From an uncultured Lachnospiraceae bacterium (GTDB lineage: Bacteria > Bacillota > Clostridia > Lachnospirales > Lachnospiraceae), in the NCBI GenBank assembly GCA_947174705.1, contig CAMWKB010000003.1, positions 1-64,000 of the forward strand: a stretch of DNA of 64,000 nucleotides, read 5' to 3'. The translations under genes and the position numbers were made by a program. How positions within the stretch are numbered: the stretch's first letter is position 1; each line of letters opens with the position of its first letter. Under the pieces are notes generated by a model. That model was not told where the DNA came from, ran no database searches, and saw only the letters and a list, made by a program, of their open reading frames with translations. This document shows, one piece after another, positions 11,601 to 18,347 of the stretch.

Positions 11601-14600
11601 GATACGTATTTGCTCTTCATCATGGAATCCATGGCTGCTTCATATGCCTCCAGAATCCCATCTATGCTGACAGCATCGTACATGTCTGCGCGGTATTCGG
11701 CAGTCAGTACATAACTTCCCTCATAATCTCTCACCTGAATAACAAGAGGCTCTTTGGGCATATCCAGCGATAAATCCTCACCTTTCGCTACTGTATCTCC
11801 CAAAGGATAGTCATCCGTAAGTTCCGCCTGGTAAGCAAAGATCAGATCCGAATTGATCCCATATTTTGCCGCAATATCAGAAAACGGGAAAATATCATTG
11901 GCCATAGAATCCATCAGCTGATTCTGTACTGCCATCATATAGGCATTCACAGATGTTTTCCGGTCAAAGCTGCAATAAACGGGCAGGGTCTTTACCAGCA
12001 TACAGATCGTATTCTCCAGTCTGGAATCATTCCTGCCGTTGTAAATCGTGGCAAAAAGGGCGTCCTCCGTGTTAGCATACCTCGCCATTACCACACCGAA
12101 AAGTCCTGTAAAGAGAGTATTCGGCGTTACCTGTAGCTTATCACAGTAAGCCTGAATCTTCTCTCTGGATATAGTCATCTTTCTGGAGGTCATTCCCTTT
12201 GCAGGAACCTCTTCCTTCTTATCGGCAATAGGAAGGGATTCTGTCTCAATTCCTTCAAAAATTCCATCATAATAAAGTGCAGCCTTCTTATATCTGCCGT
12301 TTTTTATTTCCTGTTCTTCATTCAGCGCCGCATCAAATCCCGTATAGGTTTCTGCCTTAAGCTCTTTTCCCTGATAAGCAGCATCTAAATCTTCGAAGAA
12401 AATATCATAGGAATTTCCGTCCGCAACAATATGATGCAAATCCACAAATAAGTATTTCTTTGTCTCTGTTACATAAATCTCAATACGGAAAAGCCTTTCC
12501 TCCTGTATCTTAAAAGGTTTTACAAGTTCCTTCTTTTTCTGTGCAAATTCCTCATCCGTAACTTTAATAAGTTCCGGCTGAAAGTCTTCCTGACAAGGTT
12601 TCTGATAAAGTTCCCCGTTCTCACTGATTCCGATTTTTGTCAAAAGGTAGGGATGAGCCTGAACTACCTTTTCAATTGCATCTTTCAGTCTGTCAAGGTC
12701 TGTTTTATCATCCAGTTCAAACAGGAAAGGAATATTATAAACGGTGCTGTCCGGATTTTTGTTGCACTCTACGAAAATTCCCTTCTGGGATCCGGTCAGT
12801 GGATAACTTTCTCTTTGTTCATGCACCATCTGCTTAGGTGCGTTTTGGATAAACTGCTCTAACAGCACAATGGTATTATTTTCATGAATGTCACTGGTTT
12901 TTGCCGTGATACCGAACTCTTCCGCCAGAAGGAGGTTCAATTTCATAGCGCCAAGTGATGTCAGTCCTGCTCTATAAAGATTCGTGTTGATTCCGAAATT
13001 GACGTTTCCCGTAACAGAAGATACAATATCAAAAAGCTTCTGCTGCGTGCGGTTTGCAGGCACCTCAATTTCCTTCTGTTTGAATACCGGCTTGGGAAGC
13101 GCCTTCTTATCAATCTTCATGTTTGATGTCAACGGCATTTCCGCTAACTGGATCAGCACATCCGGAACCATATAATAGGTCAGGTAGGCAGAGGCATGCT
13201 CCGACAGTTCATCCACATCAATTTCCCGATCTGCTGTAAAATATCCACAGAGATAAGAATCATCCACGGGAACTACCACACTGGTCTTAACCCCCGGGAA
13301 CTGATTCAGTACCTCTTCTATTTCACCCAATTCAATTCTAAGTCCCCTAAGCTTGATCTGATTGTCAATTCTTCCATGGAATTCAATCTCCCCGGCATCA
13401 TTCCACCTTGCCAGATCGCCTGACTTATAAGCCCTCTGCCCATGGAAATCAATAAATACTTCTTTGGTCTTATCCGGAAGATTTATATAGCCGCGTCCCA
13501 CGCCTTTGCCGCAGATCAGCATTTCACCCATTTCCCCATCGGGTACCACTTCATTTTTGTCATTGATAATATAGACCTGTACATTGGCATTAGGAATACC
13601 GATAGTAATATTCTCACTGCCGGAAATGACCTTCATGGTACAGCTTATAGTAGTCTCTGTAGGTCCATATCCATTCATGATATAAGCATCCGGTCTTACA
13701 TCTGTTATCTTTGGATATAAACCTCCCGGGAATGCCTCCGCTCCTAAATCATACACTGCTATTTTCTTTAAAGCCTCCGTCATCTGCGGCAGATCCAACA
13801 GCTCAGACAGGAAGGAGGGCGTAGTGATCATACAGTCTACATCATTATTACAAATCAATTCTGCAAGCATAGGCGGATTTACAATTTCTTCCTCATTTGC
13901 CATTACCACGGTAAGTCCGTTGGTAAGGGGAATGAATTCTTCCATAATGGACACGTCAAAAGTAATCGCCGCCAGTGCCAGACATACATGAGCACGTTCT
14001 GTTATCCCTATCGTCTCGTAATTCTTTTCATTTGGATTTACAAAGTTAGCAAGGTTTCCATGCTCGATCATAACGCCTTTAGGTTTGCCTGTGGAACCGG
14101 AAGTATAGATACAATAGCACAGATCATTCTCCCCTATGACAAGCCCGGGATTTTCATCCTTTTCATTTTTCAGCAACTCTTCAATTAGTAAAACCTTACA
14201 CGAAAGCTCACTCCATAAACTTTCATGCTGCTCTTTGATCTCTTTGGTAGTAATTATAAAGCCTGCATTTGAATCCTCTAAGATATACCGGATTCTGTCA
14301 TCAGGATAATCGGGAGCCATGGACGCAAAGGCGCCGCCGGACTTTAATATTCCCTGCCGTGCCACATAGACGTAACTTGTCCGTTCAAGCAGCACGCCTA
14401 CAATTGACTCTGCTTTTACTCCCAATGCGATCAGACTGTTTGCCACCCGGTTCGCCCTACAGTTCAGTTCCTCATATGAAAGGCTCTCTTTGCTGGTAAC
14501 CACCGCGGTCTTTTGCGGATGCATTCTGACCTGCTCCTCAAACAGCTCCGTTACAGGGCGATACACAAATTCAAATTCGGTTTCATTGTACTTCTTTGTT

Positions 14601-14605
14601 TCCAT
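5621..14605 (-). CDS. Three-module NRPS with terminal reductase (A-T-C-A-T-C-A-T-R)
   Basis: 2994 residues from the ATG at 14605 (GGAGGA just upstream). Approximate order: A1 20-510 ('YTSGSTGKPKG', 'NGYGPTETT'), T1 520-590 ('GLTSLGAM'), C1 610-1030 ('HHIVADG'), A2 1050-1510 ('YTSGSTGVPKG'), T2 1525-1600 ('GLTSVSAI'), C2 1610-2030 ('HHLIADG'), A3 2050-2500, T3 2515-2590 ('FELGGTSLTA'), and an NAD(P)-dependent reductase 2630-2994 ('TGATGFLG', 'QISTVSVAG', 'YIRTKFLAE'). There is no thioesterase and no starter C domain. Three A and two C domains predict a tripeptide released as an aldehyde, which may cyclise to an imine or be reduced further. Rough A-domain pocket readings (DVMTYLGIS, DAMMLVLVA, DAHTVLGVS) match no code I recognise, so the residues are not predicted. 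The 5' end overlaps the MATE-fusion gene by 23 nt. Confidence 0.96.
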   Translation of the reverse strand: METKKYNETEFEFVYRPVTELFEEQVRMHPQKTAVVTSKESLSYEELNCRANRVANSLIALGVKAESIVGVLLERTSYVYVARQGILKSGGAFASMAPDYPDDRIRYILEDSNAGFIITTKEIKEQHESLWSELSCKVLLIEELLKNEKDENPGLVIGENDLCYCIYTSGSTGKPKGVMIEHGNLANFVNPNEKNYETIGITERAHVCLALAAITFDVSIMEEFIPLTNGLTVVMANEEEIVNPPMLAELICNNDVDCMITTPSFLSELLDLPQMTEALKKIAVYDLGAEAFPGGLYPKITDVRPDAYIMNGYGPTETTISCTMKVISGSENITIGIPNANVQVYIINDKNEVVPDGEMGEMLICGKGVGRGYINLPDKTKEVFIDFHGQRAYKSGDLARWNDAGEIEFHGRIDNQIKLRGLRIELGEIEEVLNQFPGVKTSVVVPVDDSYLCGYFTADREIDVDELSEHASAYLTYYMVPDVLIQLAEMPLTSNMKIDKKALPKPVFKQKEIEVPANRTQQKLFDIVSSVTGNVNFGINTNLYRAGLTSLGAMKLNLLLAEEFGITAKTSDIHENNTIVLLEQFIQNAPKQMVHEQRESYPLTGSQKGIFVECNKNPDSTVYNIPFLFELDDKTDLDRLKDAIEKVVQAHPYLLTKIGISENGELYQKPCQEDFQPELIKVTDEEFAQKKKELVKPFKIQEERLFRIEIYVTETKKYLFVDLHHIVADGNSYDIFFEDLDAAYQGKELKAETYTGFDAALNEEQEIKNGRYKKAALYYDGIFEGIETESLPIADKKEEVPAKGMTSRKMTISREKIQAYCDKLQVTPNTLFTGLFGVVMARYANTEDALFATIYNGRNDSRLENTICMLVKTLPVYCSFDRKTSVNAYMMAVQNQLMDSMANDIFPFSDIAAKYGINSDLIFAYQAELTDDYPLGDTVAKGEDLSLDMPKEPLVIQVRDYEGSYVLTAEYRADMYDAVSIDGILEAYEAAMDSMMKSKYVSEISILSSAQKEILDRFNETEVPYDRSKTVIDMFREVVRNYPDHTAVVYRDVRISYKELDEITDRIGAYLTKRGVGAEDPVAIIIPRCEYMAVATLGVLKAGCAYQPLDPTYPKDRLKFMLEDSGAKLLIADETMLELVPDFGGEILLTHKIKELPEADIQLPAAKPEDMFVLLYTSGSTGVPKGCMLEYGNITAFCRWYHNYYQLNADCRMAEYASFGFDASMMDIFSSLTAGVELHIIAEDIRLDFMELNRYFEENKITNSFMTTQVGRQFALGMENKFLKHLSVGGEKLVPMEPPKGYKFHNLYGPTECTVAVTALLFDKYYDNIPIGKALDNVKLYIADTQGHRLPIGACGELLVSGLQVTRGYLNRPDKTAESFTVNPYTQEKDYQRMYHTGDVVRFLPDGMIQFVGRKDAQVKIRGFRIELTEVEEVIRRFPGIKDATVAAFDEKGGGKYIAAYVVSDQEVDIDALNRFILETKPPYMVPAVTMQIDEIPLNQNQKVNKRALPVPEKKQEEVIAPETEIQKRIFECVAEAVGHREFGITTDIYFAGLTSVSAIRLNVLLAKEFDIVIKTADLKKNATILQLEKFVLQSSAAGKHEVQEVYPLTNTQAGVFIDCTANMGTTVYNIPYLLKLSDNIDLEQLKEAVEQVIEVHPYLKVQLFMDEEGEIRQRRNDALPPKVEIIDDMDMEKLVRPYGLFGEPLYRFEIHRTMEGSYLFMDLHHLIADGTSLGILIDQINRAYSGEILPEEDYSSYDVALDHEAAVKSDAYKAAEEFYLSEFENCGGDTSFYPDKNEQQPKVGNTRLVEEHLKVEQVRELCEKYGITENVFFIGVFGMLLAKYHFKDEAVFTTIYHGRNDSRLAETIGMLVKTLPVRCNIKADAESYFSALQDQLMNAMDNDIYPFSEISRRCKIQPDAMLVYQGDNFAFDSIGQEKAEEIPLHLNAAKAPVSLAISVEDGKFVYELEYRKDLFETESIDYILENFSIAAQGLVQGKAAEEIRLLFEEEKEMKNDPAYTGKTFVDLFKRAVELYPDRGAVRDENGTITYRELDQLSDYVAAKLTENGFGQEKVAGILSGRTKEFVIGYLGVMKAGGAYVPLDPEYPRDRLEYMLSDSGADNLLAVKEYADLTEFYKGNILWLNDMVKEGEGYQLTTELTAPKPENLAYMIYTSGSTGKPKGVMLEQRNLVNLIMYTNNSLKTTPEDVWAEFASFCFDASVHDLFAPLTVGALLYIFPEAIRKDAIQVADAIKKEKITLGTFPTQMGELVAEILTDPCDLRFVTLGGEKFKRYYNRSYTMINGYGPTENTVSSTEFVVDKEYKNIPIGRSQTNVRCYIVDEKLNRLPVGASGELCLAGRQIARGYHNLPEKTAASFVDNPFRTCADDARMYHTGDMVRMRGDGNIEYIGRIDFQVKIRGYRVELSEIEGAVLSYEGIVEAAVTVMEKSGNKYIVAYYTGASPDTQIWQEFLKPLLPEYMLPAFYVHLDSMPITPGGKIDKRSLPAPDVEAEREGYEPPVNSIQEQLCEIFEKALGMEKVGINDNFFELGGTSLTASKIAVLCMSKKLPVVYADIFKYPTVRQLAAGVCEDSVEETVEKDEISSHNYNKVDRILLPNRAKNADLVKKEEVGDILLTGATGFLGIHVLKAFLDSYEGTVYALVRKGKYPSSEKRLMNMLMYYFDDPCEELFGKRIICIDGDITDPKSLESLKEYPFKTLINCAACVKHFSSDDTLQKINVDGVKNLIALCSELDRRLIQISTVSVAGEGMGDKPGMDRDLCEHELYIGQRITNEYIRTKFLAERYILEAVHDGLDAKVIRVGNLMSRNSDGEFQINFVTNGFLRGVRGYVAIGMFPVSGMNESAEFSPIDSTAEAILKLAGTDKNFTVYHACNSHNIFMGDLIYAMRNHGFEIQIVSDDQFEQAVNDYAATHEDSEAVSGLIAYASRDGEQVYTVGYKNQFTTEVLYRLGYKWPITDDNYLENAIDALDKLGFFG

Positions 14606-16358
14606 TCGTGTCCTCCATTCTTGCAAATGCAATTACTGTATTATTCATATCCATTGTCCGAATATAATCCACTTTCGATGAAATGCGTTTGACGAGTTCA
14701 ATGCCACGAAATTCAAACCCATCACTGTCATAGGTATATTCTGCCGGATTAAAAGGTATTCCGTTATCCCGGATTCTAAGTCTCATTTCCTCTTCCTCAA
14801 TGGATAAATTGACATCAATCCACCGGGCACTTTTTCCCCCATACTTAATAATATTGACCGTCATCTCTTCGGATGCCATTGCAGCCAGATTCGCCATATT
14901 TGGCAGAACGCCGTTTTCTTCACAAAATTCCGTTATCTCCAAAGGTACCTTAACCGCCTCCTCAAGGGACGCCTCTACAGAAATGTCTAAATTCACTCCT
15001 TCATTTTTCTCAGGCAGAATATAAAAATCAGAATGCTTATATTTTATCTTCCGGTAAATATATGCCGTTGCCGCCGTCAGTCCCTCGGCACAGATAAATG
15101 CAAGGGCAAGCCCGTTTACCCCCGTTCCTCCAAGCGCCTGTCCCAGCAGGATTCCCAGAAGCGCCGCCGGAAGTATGTATAGAAAATTCTGCAAAAAAGT
15201 AACCAAGCTTGCCTGAAAGGTCTCCTCTATGGATTCGTAATAACTTACCAGGAATTTATTCCAAAGATAAAATGGCAGAGAGAAAATATAAATCCGCAGT
15301 GCCCCGATCATTTCCTTCTGCAAGACCGGCTCCGTAATACCGAACATTCTTGTAACCTGCGCTGTAAAAATCATGATAAGAACCACTGCCACACAGACCA
15401 CGATAAAGCTATACTGAAGTGTTTTTTTGCAAAGCGCCCGGATTCCGAAATAATCCTTTTCACCGTACAAAATACCCGCCATATTAGGAATGATTCCTAT
15501 AATACCGCCGGAGAGCATCTCCACAATCATCAGAATGTTATCACAGACCGTATAAATCGCCATTCCATCCTGTCCGGTCAAACCCACGATTATCGTATTA
15601 AGACCCAGGGCTTTTACAAAACTCATTGCCATAAAAACAAAAACCGGCGCTCCCGTGACTACTGCCTCCTTCATCAGAGAAAAAGACGGCGCTTTTACAA
15701 AACCGATCATTCTTTTGGGTGAACGGATATATCTGACAAATACCACCATTCCCACTACAAATCCCAAAACGGTGGATAAAGCCGCCCCTTTTGTTCCAAG
15801 AGACGTATATTTCAAAAAGATAAAATCAAGAACCAAATTGATGACATTGGAAATGATCAGATAAGCAGAGGACAATTCCGGATGATTTTCCGTTCCCAGA
15901 TAACTGACCATTAAAAGGCCGATTCCGATAAAAGGCGCACCCAGCATGCTTACAAAAATATAATCTCCTGTAAGCTCCGCTACGCCTGCTTTAGAAGCCA
16001 GCATCTGTGCCAATGGGTCCGTCACAAATAATGCCAGCGCACTGAATAAAATACCACATATAAGTGTAATAAAAAAAGTAAGCGTAAATACTCCGGACGC
16101 CTTTTCACGTTCTCGTCTTCCCAGCATGACTCCAGCTGCAAGAGCGCCCCCTGTTCCCAGGCAGTATCCCGGTATCTGAAGTATCGTCTCCACCGGAATG
16201 CTTAAGGATACCGCCGTCATCGCATCGGTTCCCAGAAAATTTCCGACCATAATCGTATCCAGAATATTTCCAAGCTGCAGCGATAATGCCATCATAATTC
16301 CCGGAAAAAGATATTGATTAATCTTTACATTGATCAGGCGATCATTTCTTTGATGCAT
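14583..16358 (-). CDS. MATE-family transporter fused to RsbW-like ATPase domain
   Basis: The ATG at 16358 has AGGAGG 7 nt upstream; the track start at 16460 lies inside the previous gene. Of 591 residues, about 1-445 form a 12-helix MATE exporter ('NQYLFPGIMMALSLQLGNIL', 'DTIMVGNFLGTDAMTAVSLS'). MATE pumps export drugs and small natural products by cation antiport. Residues about 465-585 form a cytosolic GHKL/HATPase domain like RsbW: N box 'AAMASEEMTVNIIKYG', G1 'IRDNGIPFNP', then 'GFEFRGIELVKR'. I infer that it exports the NRPS product and that its kinase-like domain either senses or takes part in the partner switch. The gap from the preceding acyltransferase gene is only 2 nt, so translation is probably coupled. 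Confidence 0.9.
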   Translation of the reverse strand: MHQRNDRLINVKINQYLFPGIMMALSLQLGNILDTIMVGNFLGTDAMTAVSLSIPVETILQIPGYCLGTGGALAAGVMLGRREREKASGVFTLTFFITLICGILFSALALFVTDPLAQMLASKAGVAELTGDYIFVSMLGAPFIGIGLLMVSYLGTENHPELSSAYLIISNVINLVLDFIFLKYTSLGTKGAALSTVLGFVVGMVVFVRYIRSPKRMIGFVKAPSFSLMKEAVVTGAPVFVFMAMSFVKALGLNTIIVGLTGQDGMAIYTVCDNILMIVEMLSGGIIGIIPNMAGILYGEKDYFGIRALCKKTLQYSFIVVCVAVVLIMIFTAQVTRMFGITEPVLQKEMIGALRIYIFSLPFYLWNKFLVSYYESIEETFQASLVTFLQNFLYILPAALLGILLGQALGGTGVNGLALAFICAEGLTAATAYIYRKIKYKHSDFYILPEKNEGVNLDISVEASLEEAVKVPLEITEFCEENGVLPNMANLAAMASEEMTVNIIKYGGKSARWIDVNLSIEEEEMRLRIRDNGIPFNPAEYTYDSDGFEFRGIELVKRISSKVDYIRTMDMNNTVIAFARMEDTNGNKEVQ

Positions 16359-16360
16359 CC

Positions 16361-17461
16361 CTATACCTCCTGAACTTTTTTGCTTTTTTCGGTAAGACCT
16401 ACATAGAGCCTTACGATCACGTCTGTGATTATCATGCACAGCACAGTAATAAGCCAGCATTGCAACGACGAAAATCCTTTGTATTTATGAAAGCCGTATA
16501 TAACAAAAAAAACACCTATATGTATTGCGTAATATTTTGATATATGCCTGTTGTAATAAAGCACCTGCTTTCCAATCACTCCGCTTTTTTTCATTGCCCC
16601 GTCACCAAAGTACAACACACCCGCAAACAAAAGAACATGCGCAATGCTTGCGATAACATGGAACAGGTCGGGATGGCTGTATGACATACACAGATAGATA
16701 TAAAATTCCTCGCCAAACCCGCACTTATTTATGGTAAATATCCACCATACCAAAGCGATTACCGCGCATATCGGCATTACAAGAGTGTAAAACGCTTTTT
16801 TATCCTTTACTCTTTGCAGCAAATGTCCGAATGCTACACCCAAAAATGAGTAGGATAAAAAGTAAATTGCAGGAAAGGTAACAAAATAATCTTCCCCTAT
16901 AATGATTCTTACGATGTAGCCAAGCACCGGAACATTCACAGGTGTTCCGGATATAAACGGAGCTGCTATTGCAAACAACAGACCAACAACCGCATATCCG
17001 ACAGCAGGAAGATTTATTTTTTTAGCCAATGAAAGTGCCAGATATATGATGCCGGTTATAAAAAATATGTTGATAAACTGTAAATATTCCAACACAATAT
17101 CATAATATACCTGCTTGTCATCAAGTCTGTTTCTTACGAACAGATATGGCAAAGACAAGGCTGCAACATAAGCTATATTGCTCAAGTATTGGTATGCGAT
17201 CATAACAATACCGCTCTTTGCAAGTGTCTTTGGTTCCGAGTGCCTGCTGTATACTGTACCCATACCCATTACAAAGATAAATATGGCGGCTCCCGATAAG
17301 GTGGCAAAACCGTATATTATTCTTATAACGATATCTTCATTGCTCGATGTTGCCTGATAGGCGTGTACCAAAAAGATAAACACCATAAAAAATCCCTTTA
17401 AGTAATCGAATTCACCTTGTCTTGATGTATTTACAGGCTTATTATCCAATATACGATTCAT
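16361..17461 (-). CDS. Multi-pass membrane acyltransferase-like protein, first gene of NRPS operon
   Basis: 366 residues with about ten hydrophobic helices. The N-terminal 'SRQGEFDYLKGFFMVFIFLVH' and 'IFIFVMGMGTVYSRHS' mark it as a paralogue of the protein at 3435-4568 and fit acyltransferase-3 / DUF1624-type enzymes. The start has GGGAG 9 nt upstream. It is the first gene after the candidate operon promoter, and its 3' end holds the ribosome binding site of the MATE fusion. A role in modifying the peptide or a cell-surface partner is inferred from position only. Confidence 0.7.
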   Translation of the reverse strand: MNRILDNKPVNTSRQGEFDYLKGFFMVFIFLVHAYQATSSNEDIVIRIIYGFATLSGAAIFIFVMGMGTVYSRHSEPKTLAKSGIVMIAYQYLSNIAYVAALSLPYLFVRNRLDDKQVYYDIVLEYLQFINIFFITGIIYLALSLAKKINLPAVGYAVVGLLFAIAAPFISGTPVNVPVLGYIVRIIIGEDYFVTFPAIYFLSYSFLGVAFGHLLQRVKDKKAFYTLVMPICAVIALVWWIFTINKCGFGEEFYIYLCMSYSHPDLFHVIASIAHVLLFAGVLYFGDGAMKKSGVIGKQVLYYNRHISKYYAIHIGVFFVIYGFHKYKGFSSLQCWLITVLCMIITDVIVRLYVGLTEKSKKVQEV

Positions 17462-17504
17462 AGCAAAGCACTCCCTACATATCTATGTCAATTCCTTTAT
17501 TAAT

Positions 17505-17532
17505 AGCATACCGCAATAATCCCAAAAAACAA
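17505..17532 (-). promoter_or_regulatory. Candidate promoter of the NRPS operon
   Basis: On the minus strand TTGTTT (17532-17527), a 16-bp spacer and TATGCT (17510-17505) precede the first operon gene by about 45 nt. Both hexamers are imperfect, as expected for a promoter that needs an activator. The direct repeat at 17541-17582 ends just upstream of the -35. Confidence 0.45.
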
Positions 17533-17540
17533 GTGTCCCT

Positions 17541-17582
17541 GCATGAATCGACCGTAAAACGGCACGAATCGACCGTCGTGTT
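17541..17582 (-). promoter_or_regulatory. Two 21-bp direct repeats, candidate LytTR-type operator
   Basis: The plus strand shows GCAYGAATCGACCGT twice at exactly 21-bp spacing (17541 and 17562) with one mismatch in 15. On the minus strand each copy contains ACGGTCGAT, which agrees at 7 of 9 places with the published LytTR consensus [TA][AC][CA]GTTN[AG][TG]. Two direct repeats two helical turns apart beside a -35 is the usual LytTR activator layout. A LytTR gene lies 1.2 kb away. Confidence 0.5.
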
Positions 17583-17599
17583 TTTAGGCGTAGGGGGGC

Positions 17600-17637
17600 A
17601 AAAAAATAGAACCCTAACATTCAAAGTTAAGGTTCTA
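17600..17637 (-). terminator. Rho-independent terminator of the LytTR operon
   Basis: A 12-bp stem with one mismatch (17607-17618 with 17626-17637, TAGAACC.TAAC type) and a 7-nt loop is followed on the minus strand by a run of seven T. It lies 14 bp past the stop of the CPBP-like gene and separates that operon from the NRPS operon. Confidence 0.85.
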
Positions 17638-17651
17638 CCTCTTTCTTTTTT

Positions 17652-18326
17652 CTACATCACAAACATAAAAAACAAAACAACATAGGCTTTCTTCAAATCC
17701 CGATTAACAAGCAGGTAAACACTTCCCATCGCAAACCCCAAAGCTATCCCTAATAATCCTGTCAGAAGATTTTTGGTAAAAATATGTGCAAGCCCCCAAG
17801 TCAAACCGCAAATAATTCCTCCATAAGGAATTTTCTCTTTATGAAACCATACTTCGCAAGCCTTCTGGCCGAATACGATAATCAGCAGAAAGAGCATCGT
17901 TTCAAAAGCGTAATATATGTACTGAAATATAAAAAGAAGCAACCCCCTATTCACATACTCCAAATACACCTTGAACCCATCCCATGAAATATAATCAATG
18001 ACAAAAGCTATCATAATGAATAGAACACATAAGCCATATTGCCATAATCTCATCGGATTTCCTTTTTCCAGAAGTTGGAAACAATATTTTTTACCGGACT
18101 TCTTGATTAGGATAAAAGCAAACATCCCCCATGTAATACAAGTCAGAATCCAATGGATAATAGTCTGCGTGTTTGACCAATCCTGCATAGGCGCACCATA
18201 TAATACGGGTTCAAGCAAATAAGCATAAAGCACTTCCATGCCAAGTCCCGCAAAGGCATATAATCCGAGTGCCAGGTAATCTCCTCCCGTAATCTTCTCT
18301 CTCCTGTTTTCTTTCTTTTCCTTCAT
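17652..18326 (-). CDS. CPBP/Abi-like integral membrane protein, catalytic motif not evident
   Basis: 224 residues with about six to eight membrane helices. 'GGIICGLTWGLAHIFTKNL' resembles the second CPBP motif (hydrophobic-x-x-x-H near a Gly-rich helix). The first CPBP motif (EExxxR) is not clear: the corresponding helix reads 'YYAFETMLFLLIIVFG'. CPBP proteins are intramembrane proteases or protease-like chaperones, some giving bacteriocin self-immunity. This copy may be inactive or divergent. AAAGGAA precedes the ATG. It is the last gene of the LytTR-DUF3021 operon and ends at a clear terminator. Confidence 0.6.
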   Translation of the reverse strand: MKEKKENRREKITGGDYLALGLYAFAGLGMEVLYAYLLEPVLYGAPMQDWSNTQTIIHWILTCITWGMFAFILIKKSGKKYCFQLLEKGNPMRLWQYGLCVLFIMIAFVIDYISWDGFKVYLEYVNRGLLLFIFQYIYYAFETMLFLLIIVFGQKACEVWFHKEKIPYGGIICGLTWGLAHIFTKNLLTGLLGIALGFAMGSVYLLVNRDLKKAYVVLFFMFVM

Positions 18327-18347
18327 GTTTTCTGCTTCCTTTCTGCT

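Noticed and set aside
17541-17582. Repeats considered as a short CRISPR array
   Set aside because: Only two copies, spacing of 21 bp without unique spacers, no cas genes, and a position typical of an operator.
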